From assembly GCA_018242485.1 (NCBI GenBank), contig JAFEBV010000013.1:1-64000 (forward strand): a stretch of 64,000 bases of DNA, in the 5' to 3' direction. The notes beneath the pieces were generated by a model, which saw only the letters and a program-made list of their open reading frames with translations, had not been told where the DNA came from and did no database searches. The DNA is from Pseudomonadota bacterium. GTDB taxonomy: Bacteria > Pseudomonadota > Gammaproteobacteria > Xanthomonadales > Xanthomonadaceae. Made by a program: the position numbers and the translations under genes. Within the stretch, counting starts at the first letter, position 1. Each line of letters opens with the position of its first letter. Shown here piece after piece: positions 54,562 to 62,033 of this stretch.

Positions 54562-54595
54562 TGCAGATATTTGCATGATTATGCAAGTATTTGGA
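54562..54595. promoter_or_regulatory. Candidate operator of the higBA pair
   Basis: TGCAGATATTTGCA (54562-54575) is a near-perfect palindrome; a second related half-matched site, TGCAAGTATTTGGA, lies at 54582-54595, 20 bp away (two helical turns). The AT-rich stretch is just upstream of the toxin start and fits autoregulation by the antitoxin. Confidence 0.5.
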
Positions 54596-54631
54596 TGACG
54601 CCTGTGTAGGTGTGAACGGCCATAATGGCCG

Positions 54632-56440
54632 TCAGCTCACGGCTTTACGCCGATCCGCCATGCCGTCCGGAACGCTATCCGCGCGCGCGGCGGACTCCGC
54701 CTGCATCGCCACCCGGTTGCGGCCCTCGCGCTTGGCGCGGTACAGCGCGCTGTCGGCGTGCGCCAGCATCTGCACCAGTTCATAGCCCGACCAGCGTGCC
54801 GCGGTCACCCCGAAGCTGGCGGTGACCGGGAAGCCCAGTCCGCCCTGCGATCCGTGGATCGCCTCGACTTCGCCGCGCATCTTCTCGGCCACGTCCGCTG
54901 CGCGCTCGGGCACGCAGTCGGGCAGGAGGATGCCGAACTCCTCGCCGCCGAGGCGCCCGAAGATGTCCACCGAACGCAAGTGTCTGCCGCAGGCGGCGAC
55001 CGCGCGTTTGAGCGCATCGTCGCCGGCGGCGTGGCCGTGCTCGTCGTTGATCGCCTTGAAGTGGTCGAGGTCGATGGCGATCACGCTGGCGTCGCGCATC
55101 GAGCGCCGGCAATAGGCCAGTTCGGCTTCCGCGCACTCGATGAAGTAGGGACGGTTGTGGATCTCGGTCAGGCCATCGCGGCGGGCGAGTTTCTGGAACT
55201 TCAGTTGCGAGCGCTTGGTGCGGATCGCATACAAAGCGATGGATCCGGCCAGCACGCCGAGCAGGGCGATGCCCAGCCACATGACCAGCATGTGTTGTCG
55301 CCCCACTTGCTGCTTGAGCTTGAGCACCGCGTTTTGCTGATCCAGCGCGGCGATCTGCGCCTTCTTCTCGCGCACCTGCTGGTTGACCATCTGGAAGGCC
55401 AGCGCGCGGGCGCTGACGTCGTTGAGGTAGCCTTTGTCCGCTACGGCGAATTTTTCGTAGTACGTCAATGCAGCATTGACATCGCCTTGCTGTTTGGCAA
55501 CTTGATACAACACCTGCCAAGCATCGTTCAGTCCCTTGGTGATCTGATCGGCGAAACCTTCCTGCACGGCGTCCATCGCATAACGTCTTGCGTCCGCTAG
55601 ATTCCCTTCGTCCGCGTAGCCGCGTGCAAGAACTGCGTCGTACTCGGTCGTCAGCTCTCCGTACCCTGTGGCCAGAGCCTGATCGCGGTGAGCGAGTAGC
55701 AGCTCTACTGCGTCACGTGGTTGACCAGCCGCCAAATGGATGCGCGCGCGCTCAATGCGGGAGCTGTTTGCGTAAATGGGTTCTTTTGCGGCTTCGCAGG
55801 CTGCGACGGCACCGTCGAACGAACTGATGAACTGTGCTTGTTTGCCGCCCTTGAAATAGGCATCGAGGCGATGGGACATGCCCTTGCAGACGCTGTGTGG
55901 ATCGTCGGCTTCGGCGATCAGTCGGTTGGCGAAATCCAGCGCGAGATCCGACTGTCCGGCGGCGACATACAAGTCCGATGCGACGCCCAGCGCTTGGGAT
56001 CGAGCGCGGTGATCGACGATGCGCGGCAACATGTCCAACACCAGTTGCATGCGCGTGTACGCATCCTCGTAACGATGCGCGATCTCCAGCATGTTGACGA
56101 GGGTCACGTTGGATCGGAACCGCACGCTCGTGTCGTGGGCATTGTCGCCCAGCGCGGTCAGGCGCGGGATCGCCGTTCGGTAATCGCCGTGGTAGGCCAG
56201 TTGCCAGCTTTGCAGATAGGACAGGAACTCGCCCTGCGCCAAGTTCAGCATGGCGCGATCTGCGTCCAGACGCCGCAATGCGTTGGCGAAAGCGCTGTTA
56301 TCGGCCGATTTGATGGCGTCGGCTTGGCGGAGCTGCGCATCGATATCGCTCCCGCCTGCACGCGCGGCCGCTAGTGGGAGCAGTAGGACAAGCAGCGCGC
56401 CAGCACAACGCAATCGCGTTGACGACATCGCAAGACCCAT
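54632..56440 (-). CDS. TPR-sensor membrane diguanylate cyclase (GGDEF), copy 1
   Basis: A 602-residue protein. N-terminal signal peptide (LRCAGALLVLLLPLAAARA), a periplasmic helical TPR-like region (about residues 30-350), a coiled coil (REKKAQIAALDQQNAVLKLK), one membrane helix (MLVMWLGIALLGVLAGSIAL), then a GGDEF domain. The active-site signature is GGEEF (GRLGGEEFGILLPD), and an RSVD inhibitory-site motif lies five residues before it, so it should make c-di-GMP and be product-inhibited. The start is uncertain: ATG at 56440, or ATG 56428, or TTG 56446. It follows a borosin-precursor-like gene by 26 nt and is paralogous to the protein at 58744-60534. Confidence 0.88.
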   Translation of the reverse strand: MGLAMSSTRLRCAGALLVLLLPLAAARAGGSDIDAQLRQADAIKSADNSAFANALRRLDADRAMLNLAQGEFLSYLQSWQLAYHGDYRTAIPRLTALGDNAHDTSVRFRSNVTLVNMLEIAHRYEDAYTRMQLVLDMLPRIVDHRARSQALGVASDLYVAAGQSDLALDFANRLIAEADDPHSVCKGMSHRLDAYFKGGKQAQFISSFDGAVAACEAAKEPIYANSSRIERARIHLAAGQPRDAVELLLAHRDQALATGYGELTTEYDAVLARGYADEGNLADARRYAMDAVQEGFADQITKGLNDAWQVLYQVAKQQGDVNAALTYYEKFAVADKGYLNDVSARALAFQMVNQQVREKKAQIAALDQQNAVLKLKQQVGRQHMLVMWLGIALLGVLAGSIALYAIRTKRSQLKFQKLARRDGLTEIHNRPYFIECAEAELAYCRRSMRDASVIAIDLDHFKAINDEHGHAAGDDALKRAVAACGRHLRSVDIFGRLGGEEFGILLPDCVPERAADVAEKMRGEVEAIHGSQGGLGFPVTASFGVTAARWSGYELVQMLAHADSALYRAKREGRNRVAMQAESAARADSVPDGMADRRKAVS

Positions 56441-56466
56441 CCGCAATGTAGAAGAAAGGAAGGTCG

Positions 56467-56751
56467 TTAGTCGTCGTGCAGCGTTGCCGCGGCCAGTCTT
56501 ACTTCATCCTCCCGTTCGGGTGGCGAGTCGTTCTCGTCATCATCGTCATCGTGCTTTTCGAGGTTGCAGCACAGGATTCGCGAGGTGCCCGCAAGCAGTT
56601 CCAATCGGTTGCGGTCACCGCTCGCCAGTGCTTCGCGCTCCTCGTCGGTTGCCCCGAGTCCGGCCAGTTCGGTGATGGCATCATCCTGGATGACGTGGTG
56701 CAGACGCGCATCTTCACCGAGCGTTTGCAGTAGCGACACGACGTTCGACAT
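56467..56751 (-). CDS. Borosin-type RiPP precursor peptide, copy 1
   Basis: A 94-residue protein, MSNVVSLLQTLGEDARL..., with a helical N-terminal domain ending DRNRLELLAG and then a short hydrophobic, Cys-containing segment (TSRILCCNLEK) and an acidic tail (HDDDDDENDSPP). The N-terminal pattern (LLxxLGxDAxL, then a helix pair and GDxxxLxxLxG) matches what I recall of SonA, the borosin precursor of Shewanella. The hydrophobic segment aligns with the SonA stretch whose backbone amides are methylated. A strong ribosome binding site (AAAAGGGGA) precedes the ATG. It lies 26 nt upstream of diguanylate cyclase copy 1. Confidence 0.78.
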   Translation of the reverse strand: MSNVVSLLQTLGEDARLHHVIQDDAITELAGLGATDEEREALASGDRNRLELLAGTSRILCCNLEKHDDDDDENDSPPEREDEVRLAAATLHDD

Positions 56752-56948
56752 GGCATTCCCCTTTTGGCTAGAAGTCGATGGATTGCATACGCGGTCAGAA
56801 TGAATCGAATGGTGCGCTTCGCCCTTTTGGCTGGAGGCGGCGAGGACTTGCACATCGGTTGCCGGATCGTGCCCCAGAGAAAATGTTTTTGCGCTGGGGC
56901 CCTGCTCCCTGCTATTCCCTTGCCAAGTGAGTCCGACAGCGGTGTCGG

Positions 56949-57239
56949 CTAGGCGATGCAGTGCATTGAATGGTGCTGCGTGATCACTTCCTTGTCCGTC
57001 GATGGCTCGTCTTCCTGAACCTCGTCCCCTTCCCTGTTTTCCGTAAAAAGCACGCAGCAATTGATGGTTTGAGCGCCCAGCACGGCTTCGATGCGTGCCC
57101 GATCCGCGACGAGGATCGCCGCATGCACGGCCGGGTCGATTCCCGCGCTCGCGAGGGCCGCCGCCAGCGTGGCCGGATCGGCATGCGCCAGCGTGGCGTC
57201 CTGCCCCATCGTTTCCAGCAATGCGATTGTGTTCGACAT
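56949..57239 (-). CDS. Borosin-type RiPP precursor peptide, copy 2
   Basis: A 96-residue paralogue: MSNTIALLETMGQDATL at the start, SAGIDPAVHAAILVADRAR in the middle helices, IEAVLGAQ at the end of the leader-like domain, then TINCCVLFTE and an acidic tail (REGDEVQEDEPSTDKE). The CysCys and flanking hydrophobic residues align with copy 1. An AGGAGA ribosome binding site precedes the ATG. It follows the GNAT gene by 73 bp; a 197-bp gap to copy 1 contains a second partial copy of that gene's leader (CCCTTTTGGCT at 56759 and 56822). Confidence 0.78.
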   Translation of the reverse strand: MSNTIALLETMGQDATLAHADPATLAAALASAGIDPAVHAAILVADRARIEAVLGAQTINCCVLFTENREGDEVQEDEPSTDKEVITQHHSMHCIA

Positions 57240-57312
57240 GGTGTCTCCTGTGGTGGTGGTTGAACCGTTCGTTGCCGCAGCCCGCATGTTGGTGGTGCGG
57301 AGTCGTGTCATT

Positions 57313-57858
57313 TCAACAGCAGGGCCAAGATGCGCGCGATACCGTTCGCACGATGAACCCATGTACAGCCCCGCCCATCGCATCGTCTGCGAGTCTATGC
57401 ATCCCCAGCCTGTCGCACAAGCGCCCGGCAGCCACATGGGCCGGCTGATACTGCACCCAGACGGCATCGATGGGCAATGCCGCGAACGCCCGATCCACGA
57501 TCAACGTGACGGCTTCCACGGAATAGCCCTGATTCCGGGCATCGGCATGCAGCATCGCGCCCAATTCGACCCACCTTCGTCGCAGGTTCGGCGGCTGCCA
57601 CCCGGCCAGCCCGATGGCCTTGCCGGTGGCCTTCTCGACCACGATGCGGATGTGCGGGCGTGCATCCGTATCCGCATCGTGCAGGATCGAGCGGAAGCTG
57701 GCGCGCGCCTGCGCCGCTGTCAACGGCGATGCGACGTAGGCCATCGTCGCCGGATCGGTGTACAGGCCGCAATACAGGGCCTCATCGGCCGGGCAGGGTG
57801 GGCGCAAGCGGATGCGGAATGCATCGCGCGGGGGAATGCCGGGTGGGTGCGCCATCAT
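57313..57858 (-). CDS. GNAT-family N-acetyltransferase
   Basis: A 181-residue RimJ/RimL-type acetyltransferase. FRIRLRPPCPADEALYCGLYTDP opens the fold (shown here as IRLRPPCPADEALY), VELGAMLHADARNQGYSVEAV is the acetyl-CoA binding strand-loop-helix, and VWVQYQPAHVAAGRLCDRLGM is the conserved C-terminal 'N-S-RVxxxLGF'-like region. Its ATGATG start overlaps the stop of the methyltransferase gene, so the two are coupled. In this context it may acetylate the methylated peptide or confer self-protection, but the substrate is unknown. Confidence 0.82.
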   Translation of the reverse strand: MMAHPPGIPPRDAFRIRLRPPCPADEALYCGLYTDPATMAYVASPLTAAQARASFRSILHDADTDARPHIRIVVEKATGKAIGLAGWQPPNLRRRWVELGAMLHADARNQGYSVEAVTLIVDRAFAALPIDAVWVQYQPAHVAAGRLCDRLGMHRLADDAMGGAVHGFIVRTVSRASWPCC

Positions 57859-58667
57859 CCGCCGGCTTTTTCCAGCACGTCCAGCACGCTCAGCCGCGCG
57901 CGGGTTTCGCGGTCGGGTTTCAACCGGCGCGCCGGCGGCACGAAGAGGGTGTGTTCCTGGGTGGTGTCGTGGGCGGTCAGCTTGCGCAGCGGGAAGCGGC
58001 GCACCTGCGGCTGCTCGATCGGCAGGGTCGCGCCGCGATAGAGGATCACCTCGTGATCAAGCGGATAGTCGCGCGCGAGCCGATCCACCAGCACCTGCCG
58101 GTATTTCGCGCCGGTGGTGTGGCGTTGCAGGGACGCATCGCCGGCGACCCCGACCTGCCACAGCACGAGGTAGGCGCTCGGGTCGAGCCGCCGTTCGTAG
58201 AACAGCAACTGGCTGGCCTCGTAGTGCTGGCAGCCGCGGCGGCCCGGATCGATGCCGAGGTCGGCGTACAGGCAATCCTCGGCGGAGATGCCCGGCTCCA
58301 TGCGCGCCGCGTAGCCTTCCTTGCGCGCCTGTGCGATGGCCTCGTGCGAGGGCCAGACGAACACGCCCGGATGGCCGTAGAACGCGCCGACCACTTGTTT
58401 CCCGGCGCGCACCTCATCCAGCATCGCCGCGACCATCTCGCGGTAGGTCGTGAGCCGCGATTTCCCTTGCGCGTAATACGGTTGCAGGCTGCGCACGTCG
58501 CCGTTCATGCCGGCGATCCACTGCTCGACGATGCCGTCGGACATCGCCGCGAACACCACGTCGGCCTGCTCGATGTGGCTGCGCGCCAGCGGCGACAGGT
58601 GCGAGCCGAGGGTCATGCCGATGCCCACGCAAGTCAGGCTGCCGGGGTGGGTGGATGATTGCGACAA
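57855..58667 (-). CDS. Borosin-type backbone alpha-N-methyltransferase (tetrapyrrole methylase fold)
   Basis: A 270-residue SAM-dependent methyltransferase of the TP-methylase superfamily resembling SonM of split borosin pathways. Read with MSQSSTHPGSLTCVGIG as the N-terminus: GSLTCVGIGMTLG is the first SAM loop, Tyr64/Tyr65, Arg71 and Tyr75 (QPYYAQGKSRLTTYREM) and Tyr97 (FYGHPGVF) match the catalytic Tyr/Arg set of this family, and MEPGISAEDCLYADLGIDPG with YEASQLLFYERRLDPSAYLV is the SAM/substrate region. No ATG fits; a TTG at 58667 with GAGG 8 nt upstream does. It lacks a fused precursor, as expected when the precursor is a separate gene. Confidence 0.85.
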   Translation of the reverse strand: MSQSSTHPGSLTCVGIGMTLGSHLSPLARSHIEQADVVFAAMSDGIVEQWIAGMNGDVRSLQPYYAQGKSRLTTYREMVAAMLDEVRAGKQVVGAFYGHPGVFVWPSHEAIAQARKEGYAARMEPGISAEDCLYADLGIDPGRRGCQHYEASQLLFYERRLDPSAYLVLWQVGVAGDASLQRHTTGAKYRQVLVDRLARDYPLDHEVILYRGATLPIEQPQVRRFPLRKLTAHDTTQEHTLFVPPARRLKPDRETRARLSVLDVLEKAGG

Positions 58668-58743
58668 GTGGGCGGCCTCGGCGGAATGGGGTAGCGGATG
58701 ATGGCAGGTAGCGTGATGCAACGGGATGCCGCAGCATGCAGAC

Positions 58744-60534
58744 TCACGCCAAGCGTCGCTCCGGTATCCCCACAGGCGGGCCGCCGGGAACGGCGGATGC
58801 GGTGCCATGCACCACCACGCGATCGCGGCCTTCGCGCTTGGCCTGATACAACGCACTGTCGGCGTGCGCCAGCAGTTGCGCGAGGTCGTAGCCCGACCAG
58901 CGCGCGGCGGACACCCCGAAGCTGGCCGTCACCGGGAAGGCCGTCCCTCCCTTCGCGCCATGCAGGGCGGCGATCTGTGCGCGCATCTTCCCGGCGATGT
59001 CGGCGGCCTGCTCGGGCACGCAATCGGGCAGGAGGATGTTGAACTCCTCGCCGCCCATGCGGCCGAACACGTCCACCGAGCGCAGGTGCTGGCTGCACGC
59101 GGCCACCGCCAGCTTGAGCGCCTGATCGCCGGCGGCGTGGCCGTGGGTGTCGTTGATCTGCTTGAAATGGTCGAGGTCGATGGCGACCAGGCTCACGCTG
59201 CGCATCGACTTGCGGCAGTAAGCCAGTTCGGCTTCCGCGCATTCGATGAAGTAGTGGCGGTTGTGGATTTCGGTCAGCCCGTCGCGGCGGGCCAGCTTCT
59301 GGAACTTCAGTTGCGAGCGCTTGGTGCGCCAGGCGTACAGCGCGATCGAACTGGCCACGACCAGCAGCAGCGCGGCGCCCAGCCACGCCACCAGCATGTT
59401 CTTCCGGCTCACCGACTGTTTGAGTGTGAGCACCTGGTTCTGCTGGGCCAGTGCGGCGATCTGCGCCTTCTTATCCTGCACCTGCTGGTGCACCATCTGG
59501 TAAGCCAGCGCCCGTGCGCTGACATCGTTGGTGTAACCCTTGTCGGCGATGGCGTACTTCTCGTGCCAGGCCAGCGCGGCGGCGGTGTCGCCCTGCGCCT
59601 TGGCGATTTCATAGAGCACTTTGGATGCGACGATCACGGCAAACGAATTCCTGCCGGTGCGCATCACCTGCAGGGCATGCGCGCGCGCGGTGACGGCGTC
59701 GCCCTGCGCCCATGCCGCGCGTGCCAGCGTGGCGTCCACATCCTCGACGAGATCGACGAATCCGGTTTCCCGGGCTTCCTGCAGATACGGCTCCAGCGCG
59801 GCGCGCGCGGCGTCCGCATGCCCCTGATCGAGAAAGCGGATGGCGACGAACACGCGGATGCTGTCGGTGTACAGCGGCTCGTGCGCCTTCACGCAGCGGG
59901 CAAGCGCCGCCGGGTAGCCGGTTTCGAAGGTGTTGCCGGGCAGCTTCGAGTACACCCGCATGCGGTAGTACTGCGCCTGACACGCCATCGGGTCGTCTTG
60001 CGCCTCGGCCAGCATCCGGTCGGCGTAGCGCAGCGCGAGGTCGTTCTGCCCGGAGTCGATGTAAAGCTGTGTCACCTGGGCAAAGATGCGCTGTCGTGTC
60101 ATCGGGTCGCGCGCGCCGGGCAGGGCGGCCAGCAGGCCATCCAGCAAGGCGTAGGCTTCCTGATAGCGGGTCGCGTTGACCAGCACGTTGACCAGCGACC
60201 CTTGCGCGCGCAGGCGCAAGTCGGGATCGGCCGCATGGGCCGCGACGGAACGCAGGGTTTTGATGGCCTGTGCGTCGTCGCCTTGAAATGCGAATTCCCA
60301 GGCGTGGAAGTACTGCAACTGATCCTGTTGCGGACGCGACAAGGCCGTCGGATCGGCGTCGAGGCGGCGCAGCAGGTCGACGAAGTCGGCGTGGTTGGAT
60401 GTCTTGATGCGGTCGGCTTGCTCCAGCAGCGCGGCCGGATCGCTGGGCGCCGCGCACATCGCCAGCGGCGGCCCGCAGGCCAGCGCCACGCATGCCGCGA
60501 CAAGAATCGAACGGATGAACCGAGACGGGTTCAT
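58744..60534 (-). CDS. TPR-sensor membrane diguanylate cyclase (GGDEF), copy 2
   Basis: A 596-residue paralogue of the protein at 54632-56440, with the same order: signal peptide (ILVAACVALACGPPLAMCA), periplasmic helical TPR-like domain, coiled coil (QDKKAQIAALAQQNQVLTLK), membrane helix (MLVAWLGAALLLVVASSIAL) and GGDEF domain. GRMGGEEFNILLPD is the active site and RSVD the inhibitory site. The C-terminal halves of the two copies are much closer than the TPR parts, so the sensors have diverged. The start lies in a 14-bp tandem repeat that also holds two tiny upstream ORFs. It follows precursor copy 3. Confidence 0.9.
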   Translation of the reverse strand: MNPSRFIRSILVAACVALACGPPLAMCAAPSDPAALLEQADRIKTSNHADFVDLLRRLDADPTALSRPQQDQLQYFHAWEFAFQGDDAQAIKTLRSVAAHAADPDLRLRAQGSLVNVLVNATRYQEAYALLDGLLAALPGARDPMTRQRIFAQVTQLYIDSGQNDLALRYADRMLAEAQDDPMACQAQYYRMRVYSKLPGNTFETGYPAALARCVKAHEPLYTDSIRVFVAIRFLDQGHADAARAALEPYLQEARETGFVDLVEDVDATLARAAWAQGDAVTARAHALQVMRTGRNSFAVIVASKVLYEIAKAQGDTAAALAWHEKYAIADKGYTNDVSARALAYQMVHQQVQDKKAQIAALAQQNQVLTLKQSVSRKNMLVAWLGAALLLVVASSIALYAWRTKRSQLKFQKLARRDGLTEIHNRHYFIECAEAELAYCRKSMRSVSLVAIDLDHFKQINDTHGHAAGDQALKLAVAACSQHLRSVDVFGRMGGEEFNILLPDCVPEQAADIAGKMRAQIAALHGAKGGTAFPVTASFGVSAARWSGYDLAQLLAHADSALYQAKREGRDRVVVHGTASAVPGGPPVGIPERRLA

Positions 60535-60569
60535 CGGCGCAGGTTCATCGGCGCAGGTTCATCGGCACA
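60528..60569. repeat. Three 14-bp tandem repeats carrying start codons
   Basis: GGTTCATCGGCGCA twice and GGTTCATCGGCACA once. On the minus strand each unit contains ATGAACC; the first two ATGs (60562, 60548) open five-codon frames (MNLRR) whose TGA overlaps the next ATG, and the third (60534) starts the diguanylate cyclase. Confidence 0.85.
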
Positions 60570-60578
60570 GGGATCGTT

Positions 60579-60908
60579 TCAGCCGGTCACGCCGGCATCG
60601 ACGCGGCCGATGCGATCGGATGCATCCTTGCGGGCCGGGGCATCGTCGCCTTCTTTATCGTCGTCCTTGCCGGGGGCGTCGGGTGTGTCTGGAGTGCCGG
60701 GATCGTCGGGCAGGGTGATGACCTTGTGCGCGATCACCCGGCAGCCGGCGATGGTCGCCAATGCCGCCGCATCGTTGGCGAGGATCGCTGACTGCGCACG
60801 CGGATCGACCATCGCGTGCGCCAAGGCCTCGCGCAACTCCGCATGCGTGGCGTACCGCAATGCGGCGCTGCCGCCGATACCTTCCAGAAACCCGACGATG
60901 CTCGCCAT
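60579..60908 (-). CDS. Borosin-type RiPP precursor peptide, copy 3
   Basis: A 109-residue, more diverged paralogue: MASIVGFLEGIGGSAALR at the start, THAELREALAHAMVDPRAQ, AILANDAAALATIAG, then a hydrophobic segment CRVIAHKVITL (the CysCys is not kept) and a long acidic, Pro-rich tail (PDDPGTPDTPDAPGKDDDKE). The predicted core region differs from copies 1 and 2. A GGGGAC ribosome binding site precedes the ATG at 60908. It is the first gene of the minus-strand cluster, 44 bp upstream of diguanylate cyclase copy 2. Confidence 0.72.
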   Translation of the reverse strand: MASIVGFLEGIGGSAALRYATHAELREALAHAMVDPRAQSAILANDAAALATIAGCRVIAHKVITLPDDPGTPDTPDAPGKDDDKEGDDAPARKDASDRIGRVDAGVTG

Positions 60909-61215
60909 GTTGCGTCCCCGTGATCGATTTGAAGTGACCGCGTACCCGGCAAGCGGGTGCCGGCTCCGGTTCTCCCCGCTAACGTAAGCCAAACCCGCGT
61001 CGGTCTCGGCAGCGAAGATATCGCATCCGCGCCCTTTCCGCAGCAGTCGGCTTGACTGCTTTCGACCTTGTGCGGTATCGATGCCGCAGAAGGCGGCGTC
61101 GATACCCTGTTGTGTTGCCTGCGGGGGTTTATTCCTGTCTACTGGCCGATTCTTCGGCGAACGCCGTTCCATGACAGTGGGCCGAATCGAAACGGTGAAT
61201 CGAGGCATCCAGCGA
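60909..61215. other. Divergent intergenic region between RiPP-type and polysaccharide clusters
   Basis: About 300 bp that should hold promoters for both clusters. I see no repeat and no convincing promoter. In-frame starts for the plus-strand gene occur at 61081 and 61171, but the conserved protein begins at 61216. Confidence 0.35.
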
Positions 61216-62016
61216 ATGATCGATCTGCACTGCCACATGCTGCCGGGTATCGACGACGGCGCTCCTGATCGCGCCGTGGCGGTTGCCATGGCGCGTTGCG
61301 CCGCCAACGACGGCATCACTCACGTCGCCTGCACGCCGCACATCTATCCGGGTCTGTACGACAACTGCCGCGACGGCATCCTGCGGCACATCGAGGCCTT
61401 TCGCGCGGTGCTGAAAGAAGAGGGGATCGATCTGCAACTGGTCGTGGGTGCCGACACTCATCTGACCCCCGATCTGATCCGCGACATCCGCGCGGGGCTG
61501 ATTCCGACGCTGAACGACACCCGCTACCTGTTGTTCGAGCCCCCGCACCATGTCGCCCCGCCGCGGTTGGAGGAATCGGTCTTCAACCTGCTGGTGGCCG
61601 GCATCGTGCCGGTGGTCACGCACCCGGAACGGCTCTCGTGGATCGAATCGAACTACGAAACCTTCGAGCGGCTCGTCGACGCCGGCGCGCTGATGCAGAT
61701 CACCGCCGGCAGCGTGACCGGGCGTTTCGGCGGCCGCCCGAAGTACTGGGCCGAGCGCATGCTCGAAGACGGCATGGTGCATCTGCTGGCCACCGACGCC
61801 CATCATGTGGACAAGCGTCCGCCGTTGATGCGCGAGGCGCGCGACGCCGCCGCGGCCATCGTGGGCGACGAGGAAGCCATTCACCTCGTCCTGACTCGAC
61901 CGCGCATGATTCTCGATAATCGTCCGCCCGACGAGCTTCCGGAAGCGATTGGCGCTATCATGGAAAGTCCCGTGCCGCCGACTGGCTTCTGGTCGCGGCT
62001 GTTCGGGAAGGGCTGA
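61216..62016 (+). CDS. CpsB/CapC-type tyrosine-protein phosphatase (PHP family)
   Basis: A 266-residue metal-dependent phosphatase of the polymerase-and-histidinol-phosphatase (PHP) fold. MIDLHCHMLPGIDDG holds the first metal motif (HCH), ACTPHIYPG the second, VVGADTHL, PVVTHPER and LLATDAHHVDKRPP the rest. Such enzymes dephosphorylate the tyrosine autokinase (Wzc/CpsD) that controls capsule or exopolysaccharide length. The ATG at 61216 begins the conserved domain and has GAGG upstream. The genes that follow (Wza and Wzz/Wzc types) are the expected partners. Confidence 0.88.
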   Translation: MIDLHCHMLPGIDDGAPDRAVAVAMARCAANDGITHVACTPHIYPGLYDNCRDGILRHIEAFRAVLKEEGIDLQLVVGADTHLTPDLIRDIRAGLIPTLNDTRYLLFEPPHHVAPPRLEESVFNLLVAGIVPVVTHPERLSWIESNYETFERLVDAGALMQITAGSVTGRFGGRPKYWAERMLEDGMVHLLATDAHHVDKRPPLMREARDAAAAIVGDEEAIHLVLTRPRMILDNRPPDELPEAIGAIMESPVPPTGFWSRLFGKG

Positions 62017-62033
62017 AAAACGAGGATCACGTG

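Noticed and set aside
57855..58667. Cobalamin, siroheme or diphthine methyltransferase
   Set aside because: No cobalamin or siroheme genes nearby. The Tyr/Arg set and the EASQLLFY and PGISAEDCLYADLG segments match the borosin group by eye.
56467..60908. Nif11/NHLP leader family for the three small proteins
   Set aside because: There is no Gly-Gly cleavage motif and no peptidase-ABC transporter in the cluster; the linked methyltransferase and the leader pattern fit the borosin class better. Kept as a weaker alternative.
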